Of a stretch of DNA of 23,439 bases, positions 1 to 5,849 are shown one piece after another. Where the stretch lies: positions 1-23,439 of the forward strand of contig CALEYQ010000065.1 in assembly GCA_937924855.1 (NCBI GenBank). The letters run 5' to 3'. Position numbers and translations under genes: made by a program. Positions within the stretch are counted from its first letter, which is position 1. Each line of letters begins with the position of its first letter. The notes beneath the pieces are model-generated. The model saw only the letters and a program-made list of their open reading frames with translations. It did not search any database and was not told where the DNA came from. The DNA is from an uncultured Bacteroidota bacterium (GTDB lineage: Bacteria; Bacteroidota; Bacteroidia; JADZBD01).

Positions 1-1
1 G

Positions 2-27
2 GGTAGCCTCGACTCCGCTCGGCTACC
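2..27. repeat. Hairpin repeat, type A copy 1
   Basis: A 26-nt inverted repeat: 7-bp arms GGTAGCC and GGCTACC enclose the 12-nt core TCGACTCCGCTC. An identical copy lies at 1053-1078, and a related hairpin with the core in the opposite orientation is at 92-117. The arms are perfectly complementary, so it can form a hairpin in DNA or RNA. Its function is unknown. Dispersed palindromes with this core are, from memory only, common in Bacteroidota genomes. Confidence 0.85.
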
Positions 28-62
28 AAATTTCGAACTGCTTGGGTCGGTCGTTGAGCCAT

Positions 63-87
63 CCTGCGTCGGATAAACTCCGTCGAA
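63..87. repeat. 25-bp direct repeat, copy 1
   Basis: A 25-nt unit starting CCTGCGTCGG and ending CTCCGTCGAA, found again without mismatch at 1146-1170 in the same orientation. It lies inside a larger composite element that begins GGTCGTTGAGCC at 49 and runs directly into the hairpin at 92-117. In both places it is preceded by GGTCG(T/C)TGAGCC, so the repeated unit is longer than the perfect match. Confidence 0.8.
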
Positions 88-91
88 GCGC

Positions 92-117
92 GGTCGCTGA
101 GCGGAGTCGAAGCGACC
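92..117. repeat. Hairpin repeat, type B
   Basis: A 26-nt inverted repeat with arms GGTCGCT and AGCGACC around GAGCGGAGTCGA, which is the reverse complement of the type A core. Compared with type A, two stem positions differ and both remain paired (A:T to C:G and C:G to T:A). A half copy (TCGAAGCGACC) occurs at 1107-1117. Confidence 0.85.
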
Positions 118-241
118 ATTCCTCTCAGCCACGACACACTCACCCCTCTCATTCTCATTCTCGCTCTGTCTTCACCTCACCAGCGTCACATTCCCTTTCT
201 GTGAAATTTCAGGTTTTTGATTACCTCTATTATAGGGGAAT
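118..241. other. Gene-free, G-poor pyrimidine-rich tract
   Basis: Between the repeats and the antitoxin stop. About 118-200 is strongly C/T-rich with only around six G residues on the plus strand, and contains short direct repetitions such as CATTCTCATTCTC. I see no credible coding frame, terminator hairpin or promoter box. It is the 3' flank of the toxin-antitoxin transcript, where it would be transcribed as a purine-rich sequence. Confidence 0.5.
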
Positions 242-553
242 TTAGGGCAAAGCCGTTTTTACCGAAAATTTCAAGTGTGCACCCAATCCTTTCCTGATAA
301 CTCTCAAAAGGGTGGAAAGGCGGATGTCAGAAGCATCATTTTCTATTCTTGAGATATAATTTTTTGTTGTTCCACACCTTTCGGCGAGTTCCTCCTGTGT
401 GAGTCCTTTTTCCTTCCTTAATTCCTGGAGCATTACGCCAAGTTTAAAGGCTTCAAATTCCTGTTCGAACTTTTCCCTTTTTCCTGAACCTCGCTTGCCA
501 TACTGTTTCTCAAGATGCTGATCAAAGGTTGTTATTTTACTTTTTTTACTCAT
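242..553 (-). CDS. XRE/HigA-type antitoxin
   Basis: A 103-aa protein with a Cro/C1-type helix-turn-helix over about residues 39-93; the segments GLTQEELAERCGTTKNYISR and IENDASDIRLSTLLRVI are typical of the XRE family. It should bind and neutralise the toxin encoded just upstream and, with it, repress the shared promoter. The N-terminal 38 residues are charged (KKSK, GKRGSGKREKFEQEFE) and are likely the toxin-binding or flexible part. The ATG at 551-553 overlaps the toxin stop by 8 nt, a spacing that implies translational coupling. The order toxin then antitoxin is that of HigBA-type loci rather than RelBE. No terminator is visible after the stop. Confidence 0.88.
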   Translation of the reverse strand: MSKKSKITTFDQHLEKQYGKRGSGKREKFEQEFEAFKLGVMLQELRKEKGLTQEELAERCGTTKNYISRIENDASDIRLSTLLRVIRKGLGAHLKFSVKTALP

Positions 554-887
554 GTCGGTATTGTTTTTGAAGTTTCAATGCTTTTTCAATTTCATTTTTG
601 GGTGTTTTTTGTGATTTTTTTTGGAATCCATTTAAAAGCACAATCAACCTCCCTTCATCAAAAAAACAAAAAACTCTATAAATGTTATTGCCAAATCCCA
701 CTCTTATTTCATACAAATCTCTTGTTCCTTCAATATGCTTGAGGTATTTTTCAGGTACCCGTTCAAGATCCCGGACAAGTCCAATAGTCCAATCAATTTT
801 TTCCCTTACTTTTTGAGCTTGTCTTTCATAAAAATCATAAAAGTCATTACCGTAAATTATTACTTCCCTGGGCGCCTTGGTTTTCAT
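546..887 (-). CDS. RelE/ParE-superfamily toxin (Gp49/HigB-like)
   Basis: A 113-aa protein resembling the phage-derived Gp49-like/HigB toxin family (PF05973): the segments DFYERQAQKVREKIDWTIGL, YLKHIEGTRDLYEIRVGFG, YRVFCFFDEGRLIVLLNGF and the lysine-rich tail KKSQKTPKNEIEKAL are characteristic. Members are usually ribosome-dependent mRNA interferases; that activity is inferred from the family. I chose the ATG at 885-887. An in-frame TTG at 899 would lie at or before the expected transcription start, because the -7 box is at 903-910. It is followed immediately by the antitoxin gene, and the promoter contains a palindrome suited to autoregulation. The gene appears intact. Confidence 0.87.
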   Translation of the reverse strand: MKTKAPREVIIYGNDFYDFYERQAQKVREKIDWTIGLVRDLERVPEKYLKHIEGTRDLYEIRVGFGNNIYRVFCFFDEGRLIVLLNGFQKKSQKTPKNEIEKALKLQKQYRHE

Positions 888-902
888 ACGAGAATCCAAT
901 TA

Positions 903-934
903 CAAAGTTACCTAATCAGGTAACAAAGAACAAA
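903..934 (-). promoter_or_regulatory. Promoter of the toxin-antitoxin operon
   Basis: Read on the minus strand, a TTTG (931-934) is followed after 20 nt by TAACTTTG (903-910). This fits the Bacteroidota -33/-7 pattern TTTG then TAnnTTTG. Transcription should start near 896-900, giving a leader of roughly 10 nt before the ATG at 887. Confidence 0.7.
907..924. promoter_or_regulatory. Candidate antitoxin operator palindrome
   Basis: Perfect inverted repeat GTTACCT-AATC-AGGTAAC. It fills most of the space between the -33 and -7 elements and overlaps the -7 box, so a bound XRE dimer would block RNA polymerase. Assigning it to the adjacent antitoxin is inference from position and symmetry. Confidence 0.6.
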
Positions 935-1052
935 TTTTTTCCCAACCTTTTTAATGATTTATTTGGCCTCCGGCCACCAGATCCTCTGACTTGTACCCTT
1001 TTGAAATTGTTTATAATGGAACGCACTAAGGGTACTGAGCCTTCCTTCTTCA

Positions 1053-1101
1053 GGTAGCCTCGACTCCGCTCGGCTACCCAACTCGACTCCGCTCGGCTAC
1101 C
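1053..1101. repeat. Hairpin repeat type A, copy 2 plus truncated copy
   Basis: 1053-1078 is identical to the 26-nt hairpin at 2-27 and in the same orientation. After a 4-nt spacer, 1083-1101 repeats the core and right arm (TCGACTCCGCTCGGCTACC) but lacks the left arm, so this second unit cannot form the hairpin by itself. Confidence 0.85.
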
Positions 1102-1131
1102 GGGTTTCGAAGCGACCGGAACTCGAAGCGC

Positions 1132-1176
1132 GGTCGCTGAGCCCGCCTGCGTCGGATAAACTCCGTCGAAACGACC
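1132..1176. repeat. Composite inverted/direct repeat element, copy 2
   Basis: It begins GGTCGCTGAGCC and ends GTCGAAACGACC, so the outer GGTCG/CGACC arms can pair. The interior 1146-1170 is the 25-bp unit also present at 63-87. The left flank differs by one base from copy 1 (GGTCGCT here, GGTCGTT there). Confidence 0.75.
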
Positions 1177-1198
1177 GGAAATTTGCCTGATCCCGCAT

Positions 1199-1228
1199 AA
1201 AAAAAGGCCCCCGAAGGAGCCTTTTTTT
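1199..1228 (-). terminator. Rho-independent terminator of the cysteine-rich gene
   Basis: Stem with GGC/GCC plus CC/GG pairs around a four-base loop (CGAA on the plus strand, one internal mismatch), flanked by seven A on the left and seven T on the right. On the minus strand it ends in a T-run, 15 nt after the stop at 1244. The A/T symmetry would also let it stop transcription from the other direction. Confidence 0.85.
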
Positions 1229-1243
1229 GTATCCGAAAAACTA

Positions 1244-1573
1244 TCAGTCAACTTTCTTTTCGTCAGTTTTCTTTTCTTCTCCAGTTGCTTCTGTTTTCTT
1301 GCTGCAGCAGGATTTGGTAGTAGTCTCAGTTGAAGTTTTGGAACTGCAACATCCTTTCGACTTGTCGGCAGTAGTTCCTGTGGTTCCGGTAGTGGAAGTT
1401 GTTTCCTTCTTGGAACAGCAGGACTTAGACTTGTCGCAGGACTTTTTCTTTTCCTCACCTTTTTTCTCCTCGCCTCCGGTGTTAACAATACCGGCTTTTT
1501 CTGTTCCGGCAACAGCCACCGATACCGATCCTACAAGACCGAAAACGGCAAGTGCAAAAAATAAATTTTTCAT
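1244..1573 (-). CDS. Secreted Cys/Lys-rich low-complexity protein
   Basis: A 109-aa protein of unknown function. A clear signal peptide (KNLFFALAVFGLVGSVSVAVA) with probable cleavage before Gly23 is followed by a mature part made almost only of K, E, S, T, G and C with no aromatic residues. Seven cysteines form one single site (Cys46) and three CC pairs (52/53, 75/76, 89/90) in repeated contexts: SCCSKK, GCCSSK, SCCSKK. Such pairs could bind soft metals or form disulfides in the periplasm; neither can be shown here. It has its own promoter (1613-1620) and terminator (1199-1228), so it looks monocistronic. A long antisense frame over the same DNA is a by-product of the biased composition. Real as a gene; function open. 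Confidence 0.75.
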   Translation of the reverse strand: MKNLFFALAVFGLVGSVSVAVAGTEKAGIVNTGGEEKKGEEKKKSCDKSKSCCSKKETTSTTGTTGTTADKSKGCCSSKTSTETTTKSCCSKKTEATGEEKKTDEKKVD

Positions 1574-1612
1574 AGTTGTTGTTTAAAGTGGCACAATCAA
1601 TCTTACTGATAA

Positions 1613-1620
1613 CAAAGGTA
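1613..1620 (-). promoter_or_regulatory. -7 box of the cysteine-rich gene
   Basis: TACCTTTG on the minus strand, an exact TAnnTTTG match, 39 nt before the ATG at 1573. No convincing TTG -33 element at the usual distance. Confidence 0.5.
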
Positions 1621-1682
1621 TCAAATTTCCTGCCCTTTTCTACTGCCCGGTTCTTAAAAATCCTTAAAAGGTAAAGGCCTGT

Positions 1683-2336
1683 TTACCAGCTTGCAAGAAC
1701 ACTTACCCCTCCCGTAACCTTGTCGCCGGGCTTCACATGAACACGGGTTCCCACCGGTAAAAAAACATCAACCCGGCTGCCGAATTTTATAAAGCCCATC
1801 TCCCCGGCCTGATCTACCTTGTCGCCCTCCTTTATATAATATACTATCCGCCGCGCTAAAGCCCCGGCTATTTGCCGGAACAATACTTCCTTCCCGGCCC
1901 CCTTCTCAATTACAATGGAGGTCCGCTCATTCTCAGTGCTCGACTTCGGATGCCAGGCAACCAGATACAAGCCCGGATGATATTTCGCATATTTTACAAT
2001 TCCTGAAACCGGATTCCGGTTCACATGCACATTAAATGGCGACATGAAAACCGAAATCTGAATGCGGCGGTCTTTAAAATATTCCGACTCCTCGGTTTCC
2101 TCAACTACCACAACCTTCCCATCCGCCGGCGATAAAATATTCTCGGGATTCAGGTTGTGCTTGCGTGATGGATTCCTGAAAAACTGAAGAATAATTATCA
2201 GCAGTGCCCCGCAAAGGGTATAGGCCGGAATTAAAATCCAAGGGTTTGAACCGGCAAAAAGCTGGGCAGGAACTAAAACAAGGGCACAAAACAACAGGGT
2301 GAGTGCTATGGTAGGATATCCTTCTCTGTGTATCAT
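1683..2336 (-). CDS. psd: Phosphatidylserine decarboxylase proenzyme
   Basis: Converts phosphatidylserine to phosphatidylethanolamine at the inner membrane. It is 217 aa from the ATG at 2334-2336, the length of the compact bacterial/archaeal-type enzyme. The N-terminus IHREGYPTI is followed by two hydrophobic segments (about 10-28 and 32-53). Further family motifs are ILSPADGKVV, VFMSPFNVHVNRNPVSG and FIKFGSRVDVF. The Gly186-Ser187 bond in the last motif is the self-cleavage site that yields the pyruvoyl group on the new N-terminal Ser. A longer TTG start 39 nt upstream is possible, but the ATG is preferred because it lies 5 nt after an exact TACCTTTG promoter box. Transcribed away from tig. 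Confidence 0.93.
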   Translation of the reverse strand: MIHREGYPTIALTLLFCALVLVPAQLFAGSNPWILIPAYTLCGALLIIILQFFRNPSRKHNLNPENILSPADGKVVVVEETEESEYFKDRRIQISVFMSPFNVHVNRNPVSGIVKYAKYHPGLYLVAWHPKSSTENERTSIVIEKGAGKEVLFRQIAGALARRIVYYIKEGDKVDQAGEMGFIKFGSRVDVFLPVGTRVHVKPGDKVTGGVSVLASW

Positions 2337-2341
2337 GGCCG

Positions 2342-2349
2342 CAAAGGTA
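2342..2349 (-). promoter_or_regulatory. -7 box of psd, 5 nt before ATG
   Basis: TACCTTTG on the minus strand ends 5 nt before the psd ATG. A TTG at 2373-2375 lies 23 nt upstream, at the long end of acceptable spacing. If used, the mRNA would be leaderless or almost so. Confidence 0.45.
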
Positions 2350-2500
2350 ATGAAAGCAAAAACAAGCCCCGGCAATGGATTGTAAGGCCGGAAATATTTT
2401 ACCGCTCCATTTTAATATTCTTTACTGAAAGAACCTAAAAATCAGGCTATTGTCTCGTTTTTTGATTCCATTTTTACTCCCTCGGAAAGGGATATTTTAC

Positions 2501-2508
2501 TAAATTTG
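2501..2508 (+). promoter_or_regulatory. -7 box of the tig-clpP-clpX operon
   Basis: TAAATTTG, an exact TAnnTTTG match, 35 nt before the trigger factor ATG. No TTG -33 element at the expected spacing. The predicted leader is about 30 nt. Confidence 0.5.
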
Positions 2509-2543
2509 CAGGCTCTGAAAAATATGGATCTGAAACTAAAAAG

Positions 2544-3887
2544 ATGATGAACATTTCAAAAGAACAAATCGACGAACTGAATGCCCTGGTGAAAGTTAAG
2601 CTGGGCCCCGAAGATTATGAAGCACGCGTGGAAGGTACCCTGAAAGATTATTCGAAAAAAGTATCCATGCCCGGTTTCCGCCCCGGAAAAGTACCCATGG
2701 GAATGGTGAAAAAAATGTACGGGAAATCTGTACTTGCCGATGAACTCAATAAAATTCTGAACGACTCTCTTTACAAATACCTCAAAGACGAAAATCTCGA
2801 AATACTGGGCAATCCACTACCATCGGATACGGAAAGTCCACTGGATTTTGAAAACCAGAAAGAATTTGAATTTATTTATGAAATCGGACTGGCCCCAAGA
2901 TTTGATGTATCGCTTTCCGAAAAAGATAAATTCACCTATTACACCGTAAGGATTGATGAAACCCTGGTCGACAAATACGTTCAGGACCTCAGCCGACGAT
3001 ACGGAAAACTGGTGAACCCTGAAGTTTCCGCCGCCGGCGACTGGCTCACGGGCGACCTTACCGAGCTGGATGCTGCGGGTGAAATTCTGGCCGGCGGTGT
3101 TTTTAAACAAGTTTCTGTTTTTACCGAACGACTGAAAGGTGAAAAACTTAAAAACCTGCTGCAGGGTAAGAAAGCGGAAGAAAAACTAATGCTGAGTCCG
3201 GAAATCTGGGAAGAAAACGAAGACCTCGATTATTTCATGAAAATATCAGGCCAGGAAAGCGATGCCGGAAAAACAAAATCGTATGCGCTTTCCCTGAAAT
3301 CCATCAACCGGATGGAAGGAGCCGAAATCAATCAGGAACTTTTCGATAAAATTTACGGTGAGAACCGGGTGAACTCGGTGGAAGAATTCAGAGCCAGGGT
3401 ACGCCAGGATCTGGAACGCATGTTCGCCGGCGACAGCGATACTAAATTCCGCAATGAGGTTAGAAAAACGCTTTTGAACCGCCTTTCACTTTCCCTGCCC
3501 GATAAGTTTTTAAAGCGTTGGATTATCTCCATTAATGAAAAACCCATCACCCCACAGCAGGTGGAGGAGGAATACCCAACCTATTCAGACCAGCTGAAGT
3601 GGCAGTTGATTGAAAACAAAATTTTAAAGGAAAATGAAATAAAAATCAGCTCCGATGAAGCCATCGAATACGTAAAGGAACTGGTGAGAGCCGAATACAT
3701 GAAGATGGGCAGGACCGATGTTTCAGATAATGAACTGGCCGAAGTTTCGAAACGGGTGCTGGAAAAAGAAGAGGAAGCCAAGAAAATTTTCGATCAGCTA
3801 TACGACCGCCGGCTTTTGCAACTTTATAAGGAAAAATGTACCTTGGAACCCAAAGAAGTATCTTACGAAGAATTTGTAACTATCTAA
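2544..3887 (+). CDS. tig: Trigger factor, ribosome-associated chaperone
   Basis: A 447-aa chaperone that binds ribosomal protein uL23 at the exit tunnel and shields nascent chains. The N-terminal ribosome-binding domain carries the signature GFRPGKVP at residues 44-51. A middle region corresponds to the peptidyl-prolyl isomerase-like domain (about 150-245, diverged in Bacteroidota), and a long helical C-terminal domain follows, rich in E and K (for example NELAEVSKRVLEKEEEAKKI). Two consecutive ATG codons (2544 and 2547) make the exact start ambiguous by one residue. First gene of a proteostasis operon with clpP 20 nt downstream and then clpX, the usual bacterial order. Confidence 0.95.
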   Translation: MMNISKEQIDELNALVKVKLGPEDYEARVEGTLKDYSKKVSMPGFRPGKVPMGMVKKMYGKSVLADELNKILNDSLYKYLKDENLEILGNPLPSDTESPLDFENQKEFEFIYEIGLAPRFDVSLSEKDKFTYYTVRIDETLVDKYVQDLSRRYGKLVNPEVSAAGDWLTGDLTELDAAGEILAGGVFKQVSVFTERLKGEKLKNLLQGKKAEEKLMLSPEIWEENEDLDYFMKISGQESDAGKTKSYALSLKSINRMEGAEINQELFDKIYGENRVNSVEEFRARVRQDLERMFAGDSDTKFRNEVRKTLLNRLSLSLPDKFLKRWIISINEKPITPQQVEEEYPTYSDQLKWQLIENKILKENEIKISSDEAIEYVKELVRAEYMKMGRTDVSDNELAEVSKRVLEKEEEAKKIFDQLYDRRLLQLYKEKCTLEPKEVSYEEFVTI

Positions 3888-3907
3888 TCTCATTTAATAA
3901 ATAATTT

Positions 3908-4579
3908 ATGTTCCCAAAAGACGAATTCAGAAAATATGCGGTGCAGCACCGGGGTATCTCATCGCATACCCTGCACGATTATGTATCATCGCTCACCCCC
4001 TACATCATCGAGGAAAGGCAATTGAATGTTGCCCAGATGGACGTTTTTTCCCGCCTTATGATGGACCGGATTATTTTTCTGGGAACCGGAATCAACGATC
4101 AGGTGGCCAATATCATTCAGGCTCAGCTTTTGTTTCTTGAGTCGGTGGATGCCAAACGCGATATTCAGATTTATCTGAATTCTCCGGGCGGAAGTGTGTA
4201 TGCCGGACTGGGAATTTACGATACCATGCAATACATTGCCCCTGATGTGGCCACCATCTGTACCGGTATGGCTGCTTCCATGGGAGCCGTTTTGATGTGT
4301 GCCGGTGAAAAAGGAAAGCGTACCGCCCTGCCGCATTCCCGTATCATGATTCACCAACCCCTGGGCGGTGCTGAAGGACAGGCATCGGATATTGAAATTA
4401 CAGCCCGGGAAATTCTGAAACTTAAAAAAGAACTTTACGAAATTATTGCCAAGCATTCCGGACAAGAATACGAGCGGGTTGAGAAAGACAGCGACCGCGA
4501 TTACTGGATGAAGGCAAGCGAAGCCAAAGAATATGGCATGATCGACGAGATTCTGGTGCGCGGCAAGGATAAAAAGTAA
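3908..4579 (+). CDS. clpP: ATP-dependent Clp protease proteolytic subunit
   Basis: A 223-aa serine protease subunit that assembles into the 14-mer degradation chamber fed by ClpX. The catalytic triad is visible: Ser124 in GMAASMGAVL, His149 in IMIHQPLGG and Asp198 in DSDRDYWM, with the same relative spacing as Escherichia coli Ser97/His122/Asp171. The substrate-binding motif LNSPGGSVYAG is at 90-100. The N-terminus is about 27 residues longer than the mature E. coli protein and may include a propeptide. Lies 20 nt after tig and 9 nt before clpX, so cotranscription is very likely. Confidence 0.96.
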   Translation: MFPKDEFRKYAVQHRGISSHTLHDYVSSLTPYIIEERQLNVAQMDVFSRLMMDRIIFLGTGINDQVANIIQAQLLFLESVDAKRDIQIYLNSPGGSVYAGLGIYDTMQYIAPDVATICTGMAASMGAVLMCAGEKGKRTALPHSRIMIHQPLGGAEGQASDIEITAREILKLKKELYEIIAKHSGQEYERVEKDSDRDYWMKASEAKEYGMIDEILVRGKDKK

Positions 4580-4588
4580 TTGAAAGAA

Positions 4589-5836
4589 ATGTCAGGAAAA
4601 AATAAAAACGGGAATTTCTGTTCTTTTTGCGGACGCGACAAGAAGGATACTTCCATTCTTATCGCCGGGGTTGACGGACATATATGCAACCATTGCATCG
4701 AACAGGCCCACCTGATTTATAAACAGGAATCAGGCATTAAATCTCATGCCGATTTTAACCTGACCGTGCTTCCCAAACCCGTGGAGATAAAAACGCTGTT
4801 GGATGAATATGTGATCGGACAGGAAGATGCCAAAAAGGTGCTTTCCGTTGCCGTTTATAATCACTACAAGCGGATTTCTTCCCGGAAAAAATCAGAAACC
4901 CGTACTGATGATGTTGAAATTGAAAAGTCAAACATCATAATGGTAGGTGAAACGGGCACGGGAAAAACCCTGCTTGCCAGAACTATTGCCCGCAGCCTGA
5001 ATGTTCCTTTTTGTATTGCGGATGCCACGGTTCTTACCGAAGCCGGCTATGTTGGTGAAGATGTGGAAAGCATTCTTACCCGCCTGCTTCAGGCCGCCGA
5101 CTACAATGTTACCGCAGCGGAAAGAGGCATCGTTTTCATTGATGAAATTGATAAAATTGCCCGTAAAAGCGATAACCCCTCCATTACCCGTGATGTAAGC
5201 GGAGAAGGGGTACAGCAGGGCCTTCTTAAATTGCTCGAGGGCTCTGTGGTAAGCGTTCCTCCCCAGGGCGGCAGAAAACATCCGGAACAAAAATTAATTC
5301 AGGTTGATACCCGCAACATCCTGTTTATTTGTGGCGGTGCATTCGACGGCATTGAACGACATATTGCCAAAAGAATGCGTACCCAGACTATCGGATATGC
5401 TAAAACCGATGAGGAGGAAATAATAGATAAAGACAACCTGCTTCAGTATGTTAGTCCCCAGGATTTAAAAAGTTTTGGCCTGATTCCTGAATTAATCGGA
5501 CGACTTCCAATGGTAACTTTCCTTAATTCTCTCGACGCCATTGCCCTTCGCCGCATTTTAACCGAACCCAAAAACGCACTATTAAAACAGTACGTCCGAT
5601 TGTTCGAGCTTGACGGGGTGAAATTATCGGTTGATGATGAGGTTTTGGATTTTGTGGTTGAGAAAGCCATTGAATTTAAACTGGGAGCCCGCGGACTCCG
5701 ATCTATCTGTGAGTTGATCATGATGGACTCGATGTATGAAATGCCCTCAACTAAAACCAAAAGTTTGCATATTTCCCTCGACTATGCCCGGGAAAGAATC
5801 GGTCGCAGCAAACTGAGTAAGCTGAAAGCAGCTTAA
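4589..5836 (+). CDS. clpX: ClpX, ATPase subunit of ClpXP
   Basis: A 415-aa AAA+ unfoldase. The N-terminal C4 zinc finger uses Cys11/Cys14 (FCSFCG) and Cys33/Cys36 (HICNHC). Walker A is GETGTGKT (120-127), Walker B is in GIVFIDEIDKIA, the pore loop is GYVGEDVE and an RKH-type loop is in GGRKHPEQ. The ClpP-docking loop reads IGY where the E. coli protein has IGF; an aromatic at this place is conservative. The ATG at 4589 is preferred over an in-frame TTG at 4580 directly abutting the clpP stop. Last gene of the tig-clpP-clpX operon; its 3' end is 13 nt from a convergent gene, with no terminator hairpin seen. Confidence 0.96.
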   Translation: MSGKNKNGNFCSFCGRDKKDTSILIAGVDGHICNHCIEQAHLIYKQESGIKSHADFNLTVLPKPVEIKTLLDEYVIGQEDAKKVLSVAVYNHYKRISSRKKSETRTDDVEIEKSNIIMVGETGTGKTLLARTIARSLNVPFCIADATVLTEAGYVGEDVESILTRLLQAADYNVTAAERGIVFIDEIDKIARKSDNPSITRDVSGEGVQQGLLKLLEGSVVSVPPQGGRKHPEQKLIQVDTRNILFICGGAFDGIERHIAKRMRTQTIGYAKTDEEEIIDKDNLLQYVSPQDLKSFGLIPELIGRLPMVTFLNSLDAIALRRILTEPKNALLKQYVRLFELDGVKLSVDDEVLDFVVEKAIEFKLGARGLRSICELIMMDSMYEMPSTKTKSLHISLDYARERIGRSKLSKLKAA

Positions 5837-5849
5837 CCGAGATTCAAAT

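Larger units (their letters stand above)
925..1198. other. Gene-free repeat-bearing region
   Basis: Between the toxin-antitoxin promoter and the terminator of the cysteine-rich gene I find no believable coding sequence. The region holds a full type A hairpin (1053-1078), a 5'-truncated second copy (1083-1101), a half type B arm (1107-1117) and the composite element at 1132-1176. Reading frames crossing it have no recognisable domain and run through the repeats. Confidence 0.6.

Noticed and set aside
42..245. Open plus-strand frame of 67 codons across the left repeats
   Set aside because: It runs through the hairpin repeats and the G-poor tract, has low-complexity Ser/Arg/His composition and no recognisable start context or domain.
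1052..1176. CRISPR array from the clustered repeats
   Set aside because: Repeats are irregular, palindromic, partly truncated and lack unique spacers of uniform length; no cas genes in the window.
1..1200. Prophage or insertion sequence around the TA pair
   Set aside because: No transposase, integrase or phage structural gene and no terminal inverted repeats with target duplication; only repeats and the TA pair are visible.
916..1512. Long minus-strand frame of 198 codons
   Set aside because: It crosses a terminator and the repeat cluster and overlaps the cysteine-rich gene in another frame; the Lys/Arg-rich translation is a frame shadow of that gene.
1227..1586. Plus-strand frame of 119 codons opposite the cysteine-rich gene
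   Set aside because: Antisense shadow caused by the biased codons of the real gene; the minus-strand frame has a proper signal peptide, promoter box and terminator.
3986..4465. Minus-strand frame of 159 codons inside clpP
   Set aside because: clpP on the other strand has all catalytic residues and operon context; the antisense translation matches no family.
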